Assembly (NCBI GenBank): GCA_002929055.1
Contig: PERY01000013.1
Location: 17,412 to 81,411, forward strand
Direction of reading: 5' to 3'
DNA from: Methylocystis sp.
GTDB taxonomy: Bacteria; Pseudomonadota; Alphaproteobacteria; Rhizobiales; Beijerinckiaceae
Length of the DNA: 64,000 bases
Position numbers and translations under genes: made by a program. Of this stretch, positions 18,326 through 27,073 are shown one piece after another. The notes beneath the pieces are model-generated. The model was not told where the DNA came from and did no database searches. It was given only the letters and a program-made list of their open reading frames with translations. Each line of letters begins with the position of its first letter. Within the stretch, counting starts at the first letter, position 1.

Positions 18326-19792
18326 ATGATGAACGCCCATGCCGACGGACAGTCCGAGCTGCGAGAGCTGCGCAGAGAAATCGCGGCTCTGCGGGACGCG
18401 GTGGCCAGCGAAGGCGAAGCGCGCCTCGCGGATTGGGGATTCGCGGAGGGCGCTGGCGCTGGCGCGCGCAACCTTGCGCAATATCTGGCGCTACGCAGCC
18501 GCGACCTGAGCGCGCTGCAATTGCGCCTGGCCGCTTATGGCCTGTCGTCGCTGGGGCGCAGCGAGGCGGACGTCGTGCCGGCGCTCGACGCGCTGTTGAC
18601 GACCCTTCGCCGCCTCTGTGGCGAGCATGCGGATTATCCGGCGCGCGAGAGCCTGCACAGGGGTGAGGAGACGCTGGTCGCCGCCTGCGGCGCCATATTC
18701 GGCGCGCCGGACGACGCGCGCCGCACCCGCATCATGGCCACGCTTCCAAGCGAGGCGGCGGTCGACCTCGATCTGGTTTCGGCGCTCATCGACGCCGGCA
18801 TGGACTGCGCGCGCGTCAATTGCGCCCATGACGACGCCGGCGCGTGGAAACGGATGATCGCCAATGTGCGGGCGGCGGCCGCGCGGCAGCAGAGGCCATG
18901 CAGGATCCTCATGGACATCGCGGGCCCGAAGCTGCGCATTGCGCAGGTGCGCGCGCCGGAGAAATGCCGTTTGTCGGCGGGCGACCGCCTGCGCCTCGTC
19001 GCCGAGTTTCCGAAAGGCTCGAAGCAGCCGGCCGCCATCTTGAATTTCCCGCATGTCGCAGCGCTGCTTTTCACCGGCGCGGAAGTCTCCTTCGACGACG
19101 GCAAGGCGATCGGGCGCGTCATCGAGGCGAGCGCCGCCGGAGCGCAAATCGAGATCACCGCGGCGCGCGCAAAAGGGATGCGGCTTAAGCCCGGCAAGGG
19201 GGTCAATCTTCCCGGCGTCGCGCTCGACCTCTCGCCGCTGACCGAGAAGGATAGGAGCGATCTCGACGTCATCGCGGAAGAGGCGGATCTGGTCGGCTTC
19301 TCCTTTGTTCAAAGACCCGAGGATGTCGCGCTGCTGCGGCGCGAGCTCGCGGCGAGGCGAGGCGGGCGGGCGCCCCAGGCGCTGGTTCTCAAGATCGAGA
19401 CGCCGCTCGCCATCTGCAATCTTCCACGCCTGATCGTCGAGTCGGCCGCAAGCGGCCCCACGGCCGTCATGATCGCCCGCGGCGACCTTGCCGTTGAAGT
19501 CGGCCTTCCGCGCCTTTCAGAGATGCAGGAAGAGATTCTGTGGCTGTGCGAGGCGGCGCATGTCCCGGTCATATGGGCGACCCAGGTGCTCGAGCAGCTC
19601 GTGCACGAGGGTGTAGCGAGCCGGCCGGAGACCACGGACGCCGCCATGGCGCAGCGGGCGGACTGCGTGATGCTCAACAAGGGCGCCTTTTTGCCCCAGG
19701 GGGTGCGCTTCCTTCGCGACGTCCTCGACCGGATGGATCGGCACCACGCCAAGAAATTCCCCCGCCTCGCCCGGCTCGCCGCCTGGCCCTAG
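18326..19792 (+). CDS. Atypical pyruvate-kinase-like protein
   Basis: 488 residues. The first about 130 residues are a helical extension not found in standard pyruvate kinase. The remainder is a pyruvate-kinase barrel: TRIMATLPSEA, CARVNCAHD (normally RLNFSHG), LMDIAGPKLRI, the catalytic Lys in VLKIETPLAI, VMIARGDLAVEVG and WATQVLEQLVHEG. The C-terminal allosteric domain is absent. ATG 18326 follows an A/G-rich ribosome site. Similar short forms are annotated as pyruvate kinase, but activity cannot be assumed given the altered substrate loops. Confidence 0.82.
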   Translation: MMNAHADGQSELRELRREIAALRDAVASEGEARLADWGFAEGAGAGARNLAQYLALRSRDLSALQLRLAAYGLSSLGRSEADVVPALDALLTTLRRLCGEHADYPARESLHRGEETLVAACGAIFGAPDDARRTRIMATLPSEAAVDLDLVSALIDAGMDCARVNCAHDDAGAWKRMIANVRAAAARQQRPCRILMDIAGPKLRIAQVRAPEKCRLSAGDRLRLVAEFPKGSKQPAAILNFPHVAALLFTGAEVSFDDGKAIGRVIEASAAGAQIEITAARAKGMRLKPGKGVNLPGVALDLSPLTEKDRSDLDVIAEEADLVGFSFVQRPEDVALLRRELAARRGGRAPQALVLKIETPLAICNLPRLIVESAASGPTAVMIARGDLAVEVGLPRLSEMQEEILWLCEAAHVPVIWATQVLEQLVHEGVASRPETTDAAMAQRADCVMLNKGAFLPQGVRFLRDVLDRMDRHHAKKFPRLARLAAWP

Positions 19793-19860
19793 CCGGTCGC
19801 GGGGATGGAGAACTCGGGTTGCGGAGCCGAGCCTGCGGCATTAAGGAGAGCGTGCCGCTT

Positions 19861-19935
19861 TGGGGCGTCGCCAAGTGGTAAGGCAGCGGATTTTGATTCC
19901 GCCATACGGAGGTTCGAATCCTCCCGCCCCAGCCA
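19861..19935 (+). tRNA. tRNA-Gln (anticodon TTG)
   Basis: Cloverleaf with acceptor TGGGGCG/CGCCCCA, anticodon loop TTTTGAT (TTG at 34-36), T loop TTCGAAT, discriminator G and encoded CCA at 19933-19935. The T1-A72 first pair and G73 are typical of tRNA-Gln. Confidence 0.95.
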
Positions 19936-20063
19936 CGGATAATATGGTTTAAACCTCCCAACCCTTGGGCGTCCTCCTTCAGGAGGGAGTCGCCCGGCGC
20001 CATCCCCTGTTTAGCGTCGGGCGTATGCTTGTTTGCGCCTTGGAGGCGCGGAACTGCTTCGCA

Positions 20064-20321
20064 TCAGTCGAGAACCTTCCCTCCGGCGTCCTCGCAAGCT
20101 TTCGCCGATTCAAGATGCACCCATCCCTGCCCCTTGCAGGAATTCATCCCCCTGCAGGCGTTCTTCGGCGTATGACAGTCGGATTTGCCCTTGCAACTGT
20201 TCGCGCCCAGGCACTGCACTTTTCCTGTCGACGCAGCCTTGGCGGGCGGCGCGGCGCCGGCGAGCGCGATCGATACTGCGGCGACGGCGAGAGCGGTTCC
20301 GGTTATGGCTTTCTTTTGCAT
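20064..20321 (-). CDS. bufA2: BufA2-type bufferin precursor (small Cys-rich secreted peptide)
   Basis: 85-residue preprotein: signal peptide ending about APPAKA, then six Cys in the pattern QCLGANSCKG, SDCHT, NACRG, NSCKGQGW, KACEDAGG. This matches the BufA2 bufferins: periplasmic copper-binding RiPPs whose Cys are converted to thiooxazoles by an MNIO (DUF692) enzyme and its partner. ATG 20321 has GGAG 7 bases upstream. It follows the PepSY-TM gene by 25 bases and ends that minus-strand operon. No DUF692 or DUF2063 gene is in the window, so any modifying enzymes would have to act from elsewhere. Family call from memory of the Cys pattern. Confidence 0.8.
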   Translation of the reverse strand: MQKKAITGTALAVAAVSIALAGAAPPAKAASTGKVQCLGANSCKGKSDCHTPKNACRGMNSCKGQGWVHLESAKACEDAGGKVLD

Positions 20322-20346
20322 CACTGTTCTCCAGCTTATTGGCTTG

Positions 20347-22125
20347 TCACGCCCACTTTTTCCGCCACCAGCGGATCAGACCGGTAAAGGTCAGGAACAT
20401 CGCGAGAATCGCGAAGACGTCGTTGATCCATTTGAACTCGCTCCAGAAGATCGTGCCCATATGCAGGCGCAACAACCAGTGGAACCAGGTGGCGCCGGGA
20501 TCTTCGGGCTGATTCACCTCAACCGTTTCAAGCGAGCGGCCCTCCATATCGGTGGCGAAGAGCTTGGCGCCGCTCTTCCAGAAGAGGCGATCCCCGGACT
20601 GCGTGACGTCGGTCGGCATGAACATGCCTTCCATGCCGCCCATGCCGGGCTTCTTCCCGGGCGTCGCCGGCATGTTGGCGTCGGGCGCGCCGGCCGCGCG
20701 TTTCTTGAACGCCTCCATCATCCTGGCCATCATCGCATCCATGGATTGATCCGGCGCCGCGAGCCGCTCGGTCGGCTCGGAATCCGCCCGGATGGTAGAT
20801 GCGCCGGCCATGCCGTTTGGATTGAACACCCGCTCGCCGATGCGACGCAGGCGTGAGGCGGAACGCACTGGCGCGCCCTTGGCGTCGTCCTCGCGCGCGA
20901 AAGTCTCGCCGCCATCGGCGGTCGTGAACATCCCGATGCGCGTGCCGATGGTGAAGACGCCGCCAGCGCCCGGATAGGCGACGACCGAATCGATCCATCC
21001 GTCCCAGGATGTCATGCCGAAGGCGGGCGTCAGATAGGTCTGCGGCACCTTCACCATCCGCATGAGGCCGAGAAGTTCGCGGCCATGGCCGAGCAGGATG
21101 CCGGTGACGGAGAGATAAAGCAGCATCACCACGCTGGCGATGCCGATCGTCGCGCTGTGCATCCGGAACAGCCAGACGATCGTCGCCTTCTTCGTCGCCC
21201 TGCGCGCTTCCTTCTCAGCAGGGCTCTTGAGCGGCGCATTGGAGGCTTTGGCTTTCTGCGCCTTGTGCTTCCAGTATTTCGGCAAGCCCCAGTAGAGGAG
21301 GCCTGTCAACGACAGGATGAACATGCCAAGCCCGCCGATGTCGTTCATTGTAAGCGACATCGCCGGTCCGAAGAACGATTTGCCGAGATGCAGGTCATGC
21401 ACGAAGCGGAGCATTTCGACCTCGGGCGGCCGCGTCTTCACGTCGACCGGGGCGAGCTTCACTTCCTCGATCAGCGAGAAATCCGAAGCGCGATAACGAT
21501 AAAGATGCGAGCGCTCGACGACGACGTATAACTCCGCCGCCGAAGCGCCCTGCGCTATTGCCGTCACATGCTCGCCCTGCAATCCGACTGGACGCGCGCT
21601 CTCGCCGCCGTCGGTCGAGAGATAAGCGCCATTGTCCGTGCCAAACCACAATCGGTCCCATCCCGCCTCGCCCTGCGGCAGGATCACGTTGATCTGCGGA
21701 TGGTCGCCGTCTTCGAAACGCGTCGGCTTCCAGCTCTTCGCGGCGTCGGTGGAGAACCACAGGCCGCGCGGGCCGCCAGCGACGCGGCGATTGGCGTCGG
21801 CGGGATCGATCTGGTGATAGCGCGTCACATTGCGCGCCGAGAACTCCTCAAGATCGGCGGGCGTCAGAAACGCCGGCGCCTTGCCCTGCTGCTCCCAACG
21901 CCAGTCGTCGTGGTTGAGGAGGAAGCCGGTCAGGCCGAGCAGCGCGAGCCAGACGGCGCCGATGAGGCCCGCCCATTTATGAATGACGAAGGACCAGCGA
22001 TAAAGCTTCGAGCCGCCCGCCTCGACTTTCCCGGCGGCGCGCGCGGGCTTGCCGGTCGGCGTTTGGTCAATTCTACCTAAATCCTCGGCCGTGCGGCGCC
22101 GAAAAACCGTTTCCATGAAAGCCAT
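20347..22125 (-). CDS. PepSY-associated TM protein with Asp-box repeats and Met-rich loop
   Basis: 592-residue inner-membrane protein. PepSY-TM helices are at about residues 45-70 (HKWAGLIGAVWLALLGLTGF), 265-285, 315-345 (FRMHSATIGIASVVMLLYLS) and near the C-terminus (HWLLRLHMGTIFW). The large periplasmic segments carry Asp-box (BNR-like) repeats: WFSTDAAKSW, YLSTDGGESA and FTTADGGETF. A Met-rich stretch at about residues 460-503 has 10 Met in 43 residues and could bind Cu(I). Start ATG 22125 has AAGGAG 7 bases upstream. It is between a DUF2946-like gene and bufA2. PepSY-TM proteins are often tied to iron or copper uptake, sometimes as reductases. Confidence 0.85.
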   Translation of the reverse strand: MAFMETVFRRRTAEDLGRIDQTPTGKPARAAGKVEAGGSKLYRWSFVIHKWAGLIGAVWLALLGLTGFLLNHDDWRWEQQGKAPAFLTPADLEEFSARNVTRYHQIDPADANRRVAGGPRGLWFSTDAAKSWKPTRFEDGDHPQINVILPQGEAGWDRLWFGTDNGAYLSTDGGESARPVGLQGEHVTAIAQGASAAELYVVVERSHLYRYRASDFSLIEEVKLAPVDVKTRPPEVEMLRFVHDLHLGKSFFGPAMSLTMNDIGGLGMFILSLTGLLYWGLPKYWKHKAQKAKASNAPLKSPAEKEARRATKKATIVWLFRMHSATIGIASVVMLLYLSVTGILLGHGRELLGLMRMVKVPQTYLTPAFGMTSWDGWIDSVVAYPGAGGVFTIGTRIGMFTTADGGETFAREDDAKGAPVRSASRLRRIGERVFNPNGMAGASTIRADSEPTERLAAPDQSMDAMMARMMEAFKKRAAGAPDANMPATPGKKPGMGGMEGMFMPTDVTQSGDRLFWKSGAKLFATDMEGRSLETVEVNQPEDPGATWFHWLLRLHMGTIFWSEFKWINDVFAILAMFLTFTGLIRWWRKKWA

Positions 22126-22239
22126 AGCGGGGCTCCTTCGCCCTGCGCGGACGCTTTCGCTGAGCGAAGCGTGTCGCCGACATGCGGATCTCCCCGCGCA
22201 ACGCGCGTTGCGGCGGGGCGTTTGACGTTTTGGAGAAAG

Positions 22240-22614
22240 TCAGACGGTGCGCGCGGGAGGGGCGCGGGATCGCAGATTGTCGGGCCTGGCGTCGGCCACA
22301 TGGCCGAGCCGCTGCGCGAAATTCAGACGTGTCGCAATTTCATGCCTGAAAAGAAAATAGGTTGTTGGCGCCGGCTCAAGCCCAGCCGATACGCCGGCTT
22401 CGCAAATATCGCAGCAGACTGCGGCGCCGGACTTTCCATCCTCGTCATTCTGTCCAGCGCAGATGGGCACGTTCACTGTCGCATGCGCGGCTGCGGCGCT
22501 AGCGCCGTGGCGATGGGCGCCATGAGCGGAGACGACAAGCGCAACGACAATAGTCGCGAGCGCGTAAAGCGCCACGACGCCAAGTCTCAAGCTCTTCAGA
22601 AAACCGCCGCCCAT
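22240..22614 (-). CDS. DUF2946-like small membrane/periplasmic protein with CCxxC motif
   Basis: 124 residues: one N-terminal helix (LRLGVVALYALATIVVALVV), a His-bearing segment (AHGAHRHG), an isolated Cys (PICAGQ) and a CCDICEAG cluster. The helix plus C-C-x2-C layout resembles DUF2946 proteins, which sit beside copper genes in many proteobacteria. First gene of the minus operon ahead of the PepSY-TM gene and bufA2, and divergent from a similar gene at 22783. Confidence 0.65.
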   Translation of the reverse strand: MGGGFLKSLRLGVVALYALATIVVALVVSAHGAHRHGASAAAAHATVNVPICAGQNDEDGKSGAAVCCDICEAGVSAGLEPAPTTYFLFRHEIATRLNFAQRLGHVADARPDNLRSRAPPARTV

Positions 22615-22782
22615 CGCCGCAAGCTACGGCCAAGCGCGCGAGGCTGTCAATCGTAGACTGTGACGCCCGCGCAACACAGTTCAGATTTGATGAGAATGAT
22701 GAGATGATCAACTTGACTGTTTCTTGAAGGAGCAGAATGCTCCCGCCCGATGCGGCAACATCAGACAGAACGACGACTGGGC

Positions 22783-23169
22783 ATGCGCCCCGCGCTTATC
22801 GCGTGGGCGATCGCTCTGTTGCTCGCCTTGCAGACGCTGGCGTCGCCGCTCGTCGCCGCGGCGTCGGCGGCGAAACATCACGGCGACCGCTCCGCAGTGA
22901 CTCTCACGGTCTTTGGCGAGATCTGCCACTCGGACGCCGGCGGTCCAGCCGGAAAGTCCGACCGCGTCCATCACGACTGTTGCATCCTTTGCGAGGCGGG
23001 CGGGCGCGACGCGGCGCTCGTCTTCATCCTCGCCTTTGCGACGACTGTTCTGCTCCCGCAGCGGGACGCAGCGTCGGCTTCCGCTCATGCGGACACGGAC
23101 GAGACTCCCCCGCGCGCGAGCGGCTGGGCGAGCAGTTGGTCTTCCCGCGCGCCCCCTTCCTTCTCCTGA
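22783..23169 (+). CDS. DUF2946-like protein with HHDCCILCE motif
   Basis: 128 residues: signal/anchor helix (PALIAWAIALLLALQTLASP), an ICHSD Cys, the metal-site-like HHDCCILCEAGG, and a second hydrophobic segment (LVFILAFATTVLLP) before a Ser/Arg-rich tail. ATG 22783 opens directly into the helix; ATG 22750 is an alternative. It is 82 bases ahead of a TonB receptor, so probably cotranscribed. The matching divergent gene on the other side of a 168-base gap suggests a paired, shared regulatory region. Confidence 0.7.
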   Translation: MRPALIAWAIALLLALQTLASPLVAAASAAKHHGDRSAVTLTVFGEICHSDAGGPAGKSDRVHHDCCILCEAGGRDAALVFILAFATTVLLPQRDAASASAHADTDETPPRASGWASSWSSRAPPSFS

Positions 23170-23251
23170 GCACATGACTGTCCGCGCATAAGGCGCGGAG
23201 CCATCCCGTTCAGTTTGCGCGGCCATTTAGCGCCGCCTCAGGAGAAATCCC

Positions 23252-25606
23252 ATGTACTTCCCGCATCTGCTGCGCGGCGGCGCTTCCGTCGCTGCCCTTC
23301 TTTGCGCCCTCGATTCCGTCGCTTACGCCCAACAGGCGCTTCCCACGATCAGCATTGGCCCGGCGAGGCCCGGCCTGTCGCGCACGCCGGGCTCCGGCGG
23401 CGGAGCGGGAACGCGCGGCGCCGGCCCCTCCACATCTTCTTCGTCGGCCCAGCCAGTGCCGGAAAAGGAAGTTGTCGTCGAAACCGCGACCCGAACGCAA
23501 AAGAAGGTGAGCGAAGCGCCGGGCGACCTGACGGTGTTCAGCGAAAACTACATCCAGCGCCGCGACGCGCCCCGCATCGGCGCCATCCTGCGCGACGCGC
23601 CGGGCATCTATTCCTGGGGCGCCAGCCTCGGTTACACGGCGCCCTCGGCCAATCGCGCCAGCCGCTTCTCTTTTCGCGGCGTTACGGGCACGCAGCGCAC
23701 GCTGTTCCTGCTCGACGACCAGATCATGAACGATCCCATGTTCGGGACGTTCAATTTCTCGCAATATTTCATGGACGACATCGACCGGATCGAGACTCTC
23801 GCCGGCGCGTCGTCGGCGCTCTATGGCGCGAACGCCTATGCCGGCGTCGTGCGCGCCTTCAGCAAGATTCCTGAGAAACGCGAAATCATCGCGCGCGGCG
23901 AGACGTCCTTCGGAGAGTTCTCGCGACAGGCTGGCAACATCATCTACCGCGACCGTCTGGCGAATGGCGTCGGCTGGAGCGCGGGCGGCCGCTGGGAAGG
24001 CAGCGAAGGTTTCCGCGACAACATCATCCAGCGCACGCTCGTTCCGCCCTTCATCGCAGGCGCGCTCCCGACCACTACGGCTCAGGGCCAGCCGATCTGG
24101 AATCTCGGCGAACAGGGCCAGGCGAAATGGCGCTCCGTCAATTCGCATCTGAAGCTCTATTACGACTACGACAACGCCACAAAATTCGGCGCTGGCGTCA
24201 CCTACTTCCTGAACAACTCGATGCAGGGGCTGTTTGAGAGCTATGCGCCGCTGTCGAGCTACCTGAGATACAATTCGAGCGTTGCGCCGCCCAACCGCAT
24301 CACCCCGGCGGCGACGCTCGGCGCCGGCCTCGCCTATGAAACGACCCTGACGAGCTACTTCTTCGCCAGGCACAAATTCTCCGAGGATTCGGAGATCAAG
24401 CTCAACGTCAACAATATGGCGCGCGTCTATCGCTTCACGACGCCGTCGGTGGCGCCGAACTCCAACGCATGGGCGCTGGGCGGCGCCGGCGTCTACAACA
24501 ACTATCCGCAGAACCTGCTCAGCGCGAACATCCAGTACACCTTCTCGCCGAAGTTTATTCCCTTCTTCGCGCATCATGTCACGACGGGCGTCGGCGTGGA
24601 TCGCGGAACGGCGGCCTTCCAGGCGTTCAACGTCTCCGACTGGACGAATTTCGGCTCGTCCACGGCCTTCACCAGCAGCATGCAGGCGGAATCCCGCTTT
24701 GTCTGGGGTTTCGCGCAGGATGAAATCAAGGTCACCAACTGGCTCACCGCCTATCTCGGCGGCCGCGTCGACTGGTGGCACACGAGCGGCGTGCGTGGGG
24801 GCGCGAATTTCTATGACAACTTCCCCGGCCAGGACGTCGTGAACTTCAATCCGAAGGTCTCGCTCGTCGCCAATATGCCCTGGGAGGATGGCGTGCTGCG
24901 CGCTTCCGCCGGCCGCGCCTTCCGCGCGCCTGTGCTGAACGCGCTTTACGTCGACAGCACGCGCGGCAATGTTCGCAGCTTCTCCAACCCCAATCTCAAA
25001 CCGGAGACGGCCATCTCGTGGGAGGTCGGCTATGAGCAATATTTCAGGCAGACCCGCACTTTTGCAAAGGCGACGTTTTTCGAGAGCCTGCTCGCCGACT
25101 ACAACTCGGTGAGACGCCTGCCCGCGCCCTCGATCATTCAGACATGGTCGACGACGGTGAACACCGGCGAAGCCGTCGTGCGCGGATTCGAGATCACCGG
25201 CTCGCAGGAGCTGACCGACTGGCTCACCGCCTATGTAACCTACACCAATGTCTTCGACGCGACGACGCTGAAGGCGCCCGATCAGCCGGAGACCATCGGC
25301 AAACGCCTGCAGAACGCGCCGCGGCATCTCTTCAATGCGTCGCTGGAGGCCAATTATGGCGACTGGACCGGCACGCTCACCGGCCGCTATACGGCGGACA
25401 GCTTCGATCTTGCGACAAACGCCGACTTCGTGCGCGGCGTTTACGGCAGCTTCGATCGCTTCTGGCAGCTCGACGCGCGCGTCTCCTGGAAGCCGACGAA
25501 ATACACGGAGCTCTATTTCGCCGGCAACAACATGCTCGGGCGCTTTTACCAGTTCACCGTCAATCCGGGGGCCTTCTTCACCGCGGGCATGAAGTTGACC
25601 TACTGA
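23252..25606 (+). CDS. TonB-dependent outer-membrane receptor (metal/metallophore uptake candidate)
   Basis: 784 residues: signal peptide cut after SVAYA-QQ, short motif LPTISIG, Pro/Ser linker, TonB box EVVVETAT, plug domain (RDAPGIYSWGASLGYTAPS, then SRFSFRGVTGTQRTLFLLDD and ALYGANAYAGVVR), and a 22-strand barrel ending in the terminal aromatic GMKLTY. AGGAG lies 9 bases upstream of ATG 23252. Between a DUF2946-like gene and a BNR protein in one operon. The Cys/Met/His-rich neighbours suggest copper or a copper chelate; the ligand cannot be read from the receptor itself. Confidence 0.9.
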   Translation: MYFPHLLRGGASVAALLCALDSVAYAQQALPTISIGPARPGLSRTPGSGGGAGTRGAGPSTSSSSAQPVPEKEVVVETATRTQKKVSEAPGDLTVFSENYIQRRDAPRIGAILRDAPGIYSWGASLGYTAPSANRASRFSFRGVTGTQRTLFLLDDQIMNDPMFGTFNFSQYFMDDIDRIETLAGASSALYGANAYAGVVRAFSKIPEKREIIARGETSFGEFSRQAGNIIYRDRLANGVGWSAGGRWEGSEGFRDNIIQRTLVPPFIAGALPTTTAQGQPIWNLGEQGQAKWRSVNSHLKLYYDYDNATKFGAGVTYFLNNSMQGLFESYAPLSSYLRYNSSVAPPNRITPAATLGAGLAYETTLTSYFFARHKFSEDSEIKLNVNNMARVYRFTTPSVAPNSNAWALGGAGVYNNYPQNLLSANIQYTFSPKFIPFFAHHVTTGVGVDRGTAAFQAFNVSDWTNFGSSTAFTSSMQAESRFVWGFAQDEIKVTNWLTAYLGGRVDWWHTSGVRGGANFYDNFPGQDVVNFNPKVSLVANMPWEDGVLRASAGRAFRAPVLNALYVDSTRGNVRSFSNPNLKPETAISWEVGYEQYFRQTRTFAKATFFESLLADYNSVRRLPAPSIIQTWSTTVNTGEAVVRGFEITGSQELTDWLTAYVTYTNVFDATTLKAPDQPETIGKRLQNAPRHLFNASLEANYGDWTGTLTGRYTADSFDLATNADFVRGVYGSFDRFWQLDARVSWKPTKYTELYFAGNNMLGRFYQFTVNPGAFFTAGMKLTY

Positions 25607-25663
25607 ACCGGAGCGCTACTCTTCATTATCGGTTTGATAGCGGCCGAACCCAGGGAGGCCAAT

Positions 25664-27031
25664 ATGCGTAAGTCGATACTTGCATTCCCAGATGGTTACA
25701 TAAGAAAAGCGCGCGGCGCGGGATATGCGTCGCTCATCGCGGCGGCGGCGCTGGCGACGGCGCCAGCCTTCGCGGAAGATGTTGCGGCGCCAAAACCAGC
25801 AGGCGGTCCGCCCGCGGCAATGGACGGCGGCGAGCACGCGCAGCATGGCGGCGGCGGGGATCATTCGAAGCATGTCATGCACCTGCCTAACGGCGTCGTC
25901 AGCCTCGACGTCGTTCAGGATGGCGGCAAGCTGCATCTGTTGACCGGCAAGCATGCGGAGAGCGGGACGACGATCTGGCATCAGGTCTCGACCGACGAAG
26001 GAAAAAGCTGGTCCAGGGAAGCGGAGGTGCAGGGCCCGCCCGGCGCCGGCGCGACCGTCACCCGCGGTTCCGACGCGCGGCTTGCGCTCGTTGGCGGCAA
26101 GCTTGTCGCGATGTGGATGAGCCATGTCGAAGGTGGTCCGCATGGCGGCGCCGGGCCGATGGTCTCGGCGCGCTCCGATGACGGCGGCAAGAGCTGGAAA
26201 CCGCTCGCGGGTCCGGCCGACTGGCCGAAGGGGCCGCACGCCTTCTTCACGCTCACGTCGGACAGCAAGACGCTGCACGCCGCCTGGCTGGACAGCCGCG
26301 ACGGACCGCCTCCGGCGCCGGGCGCGCAGGGCCTGCGCTATGCGTATTCGACAGACGCGGGAGCGAGCTGGTCGAAGAACATGACGCTCGACGTCGCTTC
26401 CTGCGCCTGCTGCTGGACGACGAGCAAGGCCGACGCGAACGGCAATCTATATGTGCTCTATCGCGACAAGCAGCCCTCCGACATGGCGATCGGGGTCGTC
26501 GACGCCAGGAGCCATGAATGGACGCGCCTCTCTACGGTCGGCGCTTTCGGCTGGGATTTCGCCGGCTGCCCGCATATCGGCGGCGGCCTCGCGATGAAAG
26601 GCGGCAGGACGCCCGAGATCCACGCCGTCGTCGGCACGCGCAAGAAGGAGAACGCAGGCTTCTACCATCTCAAATCCGCCGACGGCGGCAAGAGCTGGTC
26701 CGAGCCTTTGCGACTCGGCGACGACACGGCCGCGCATGGCGACATTTCGCTCGGCAAGGACGGACGTCTGGCCGCGGTGTGGGACATGACAGATAGCGAG
26801 GCGAATGACGGGACGCTCGCGGTCTATGGCGCGACCTCGACCGACGCAGGCGCGCATTGGACGCCGGCCAAGCGGCTGTCGACGCTGAAGATCACAGCTT
26901 CTCATCCACGTGTCGTTCCGACGAAAACCGGGTTCCTCGTTTTTTGGACGGAACAGCCTGGCCCGAATGAGCAGCGTCTTGCGACAAAGGCGATCGGCAA
27001 GGATATCGAGCTCGGCGAGGTCGGACATTAG
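25664..27031 (+). CDS. Secreted BNR/Asp-box beta-propeller protein with CxCCW motif
   Basis: 455 residues. A signal peptide (about residues 22-43, ending APAFA) is followed by a His-rich segment (GGEHAQHGGGGDHSKHVMH) and a propeller with at least five Asp-boxes: VSTDEGKSW, RSDDGGKSW, YSTDAGASW, KSADGGKSW and TSTDAGAHW. Cys247-x-Cys249-Cys250-Trp251 (SCACCWT) and a later GCPHIGG are likely metal or disulfide sites. It is labelled exo-sialidase-like by fold, but no sialidase catalytic set (Arg triad with FRIP) is evident. GGGAGG precedes ATG 25664. Last gene of the receptor operon. Confidence 0.8.
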   Translation: MRKSILAFPDGYIRKARGAGYASLIAAAALATAPAFAEDVAAPKPAGGPPAAMDGGEHAQHGGGGDHSKHVMHLPNGVVSLDVVQDGGKLHLLTGKHAESGTTIWHQVSTDEGKSWSREAEVQGPPGAGATVTRGSDARLALVGGKLVAMWMSHVEGGPHGGAGPMVSARSDDGGKSWKPLAGPADWPKGPHAFFTLTSDSKTLHAAWLDSRDGPPPAPGAQGLRYAYSTDAGASWSKNMTLDVASCACCWTTSKADANGNLYVLYRDKQPSDMAIGVVDARSHEWTRLSTVGAFGWDFAGCPHIGGGLAMKGGRTPEIHAVVGTRKKENAGFYHLKSADGGKSWSEPLRLGDDTAAHGDISLGKDGRLAAVWDMTDSEANDGTLAVYGATSTDAGAHWTPAKRLSTLKITASHPRVVPTKTGFLVFWTEQPGPNEQRLATKAIGKDIELGEVGH

Positions 27032-27037
27032 TTGCAG

Positions 27038-27073
27038 TTTGGGCGACACGTTTCCACAAACGCGTCGCCCAAA
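27038..27073 (+). terminator. Strong hairpin after the BNR gene
   Basis: Near-perfect 36-base hairpin: TTTGGGCGAC and CGTTT on one side, AAACG and GTCGCCCAAA on the other, four-base loop CCAC with one mismatch. It begins 7 bases after the stop. No T-run follows, so it may act as a 3' stabiliser or terminator. Confidence 0.6.

Noticed and set aside
22615..22782. Fur-type or CsoR-type operator between the divergent DUF2946-like genes
   Set aside because: Looked for a 19-base AT-rich palindrome or a G-tract operator and found none convincing.
23210..25327. 705-codon minus-strand open frame
   Set aside because: Antisense to the TonB receptor; low-complexity Arg/Ala/Asp composition.
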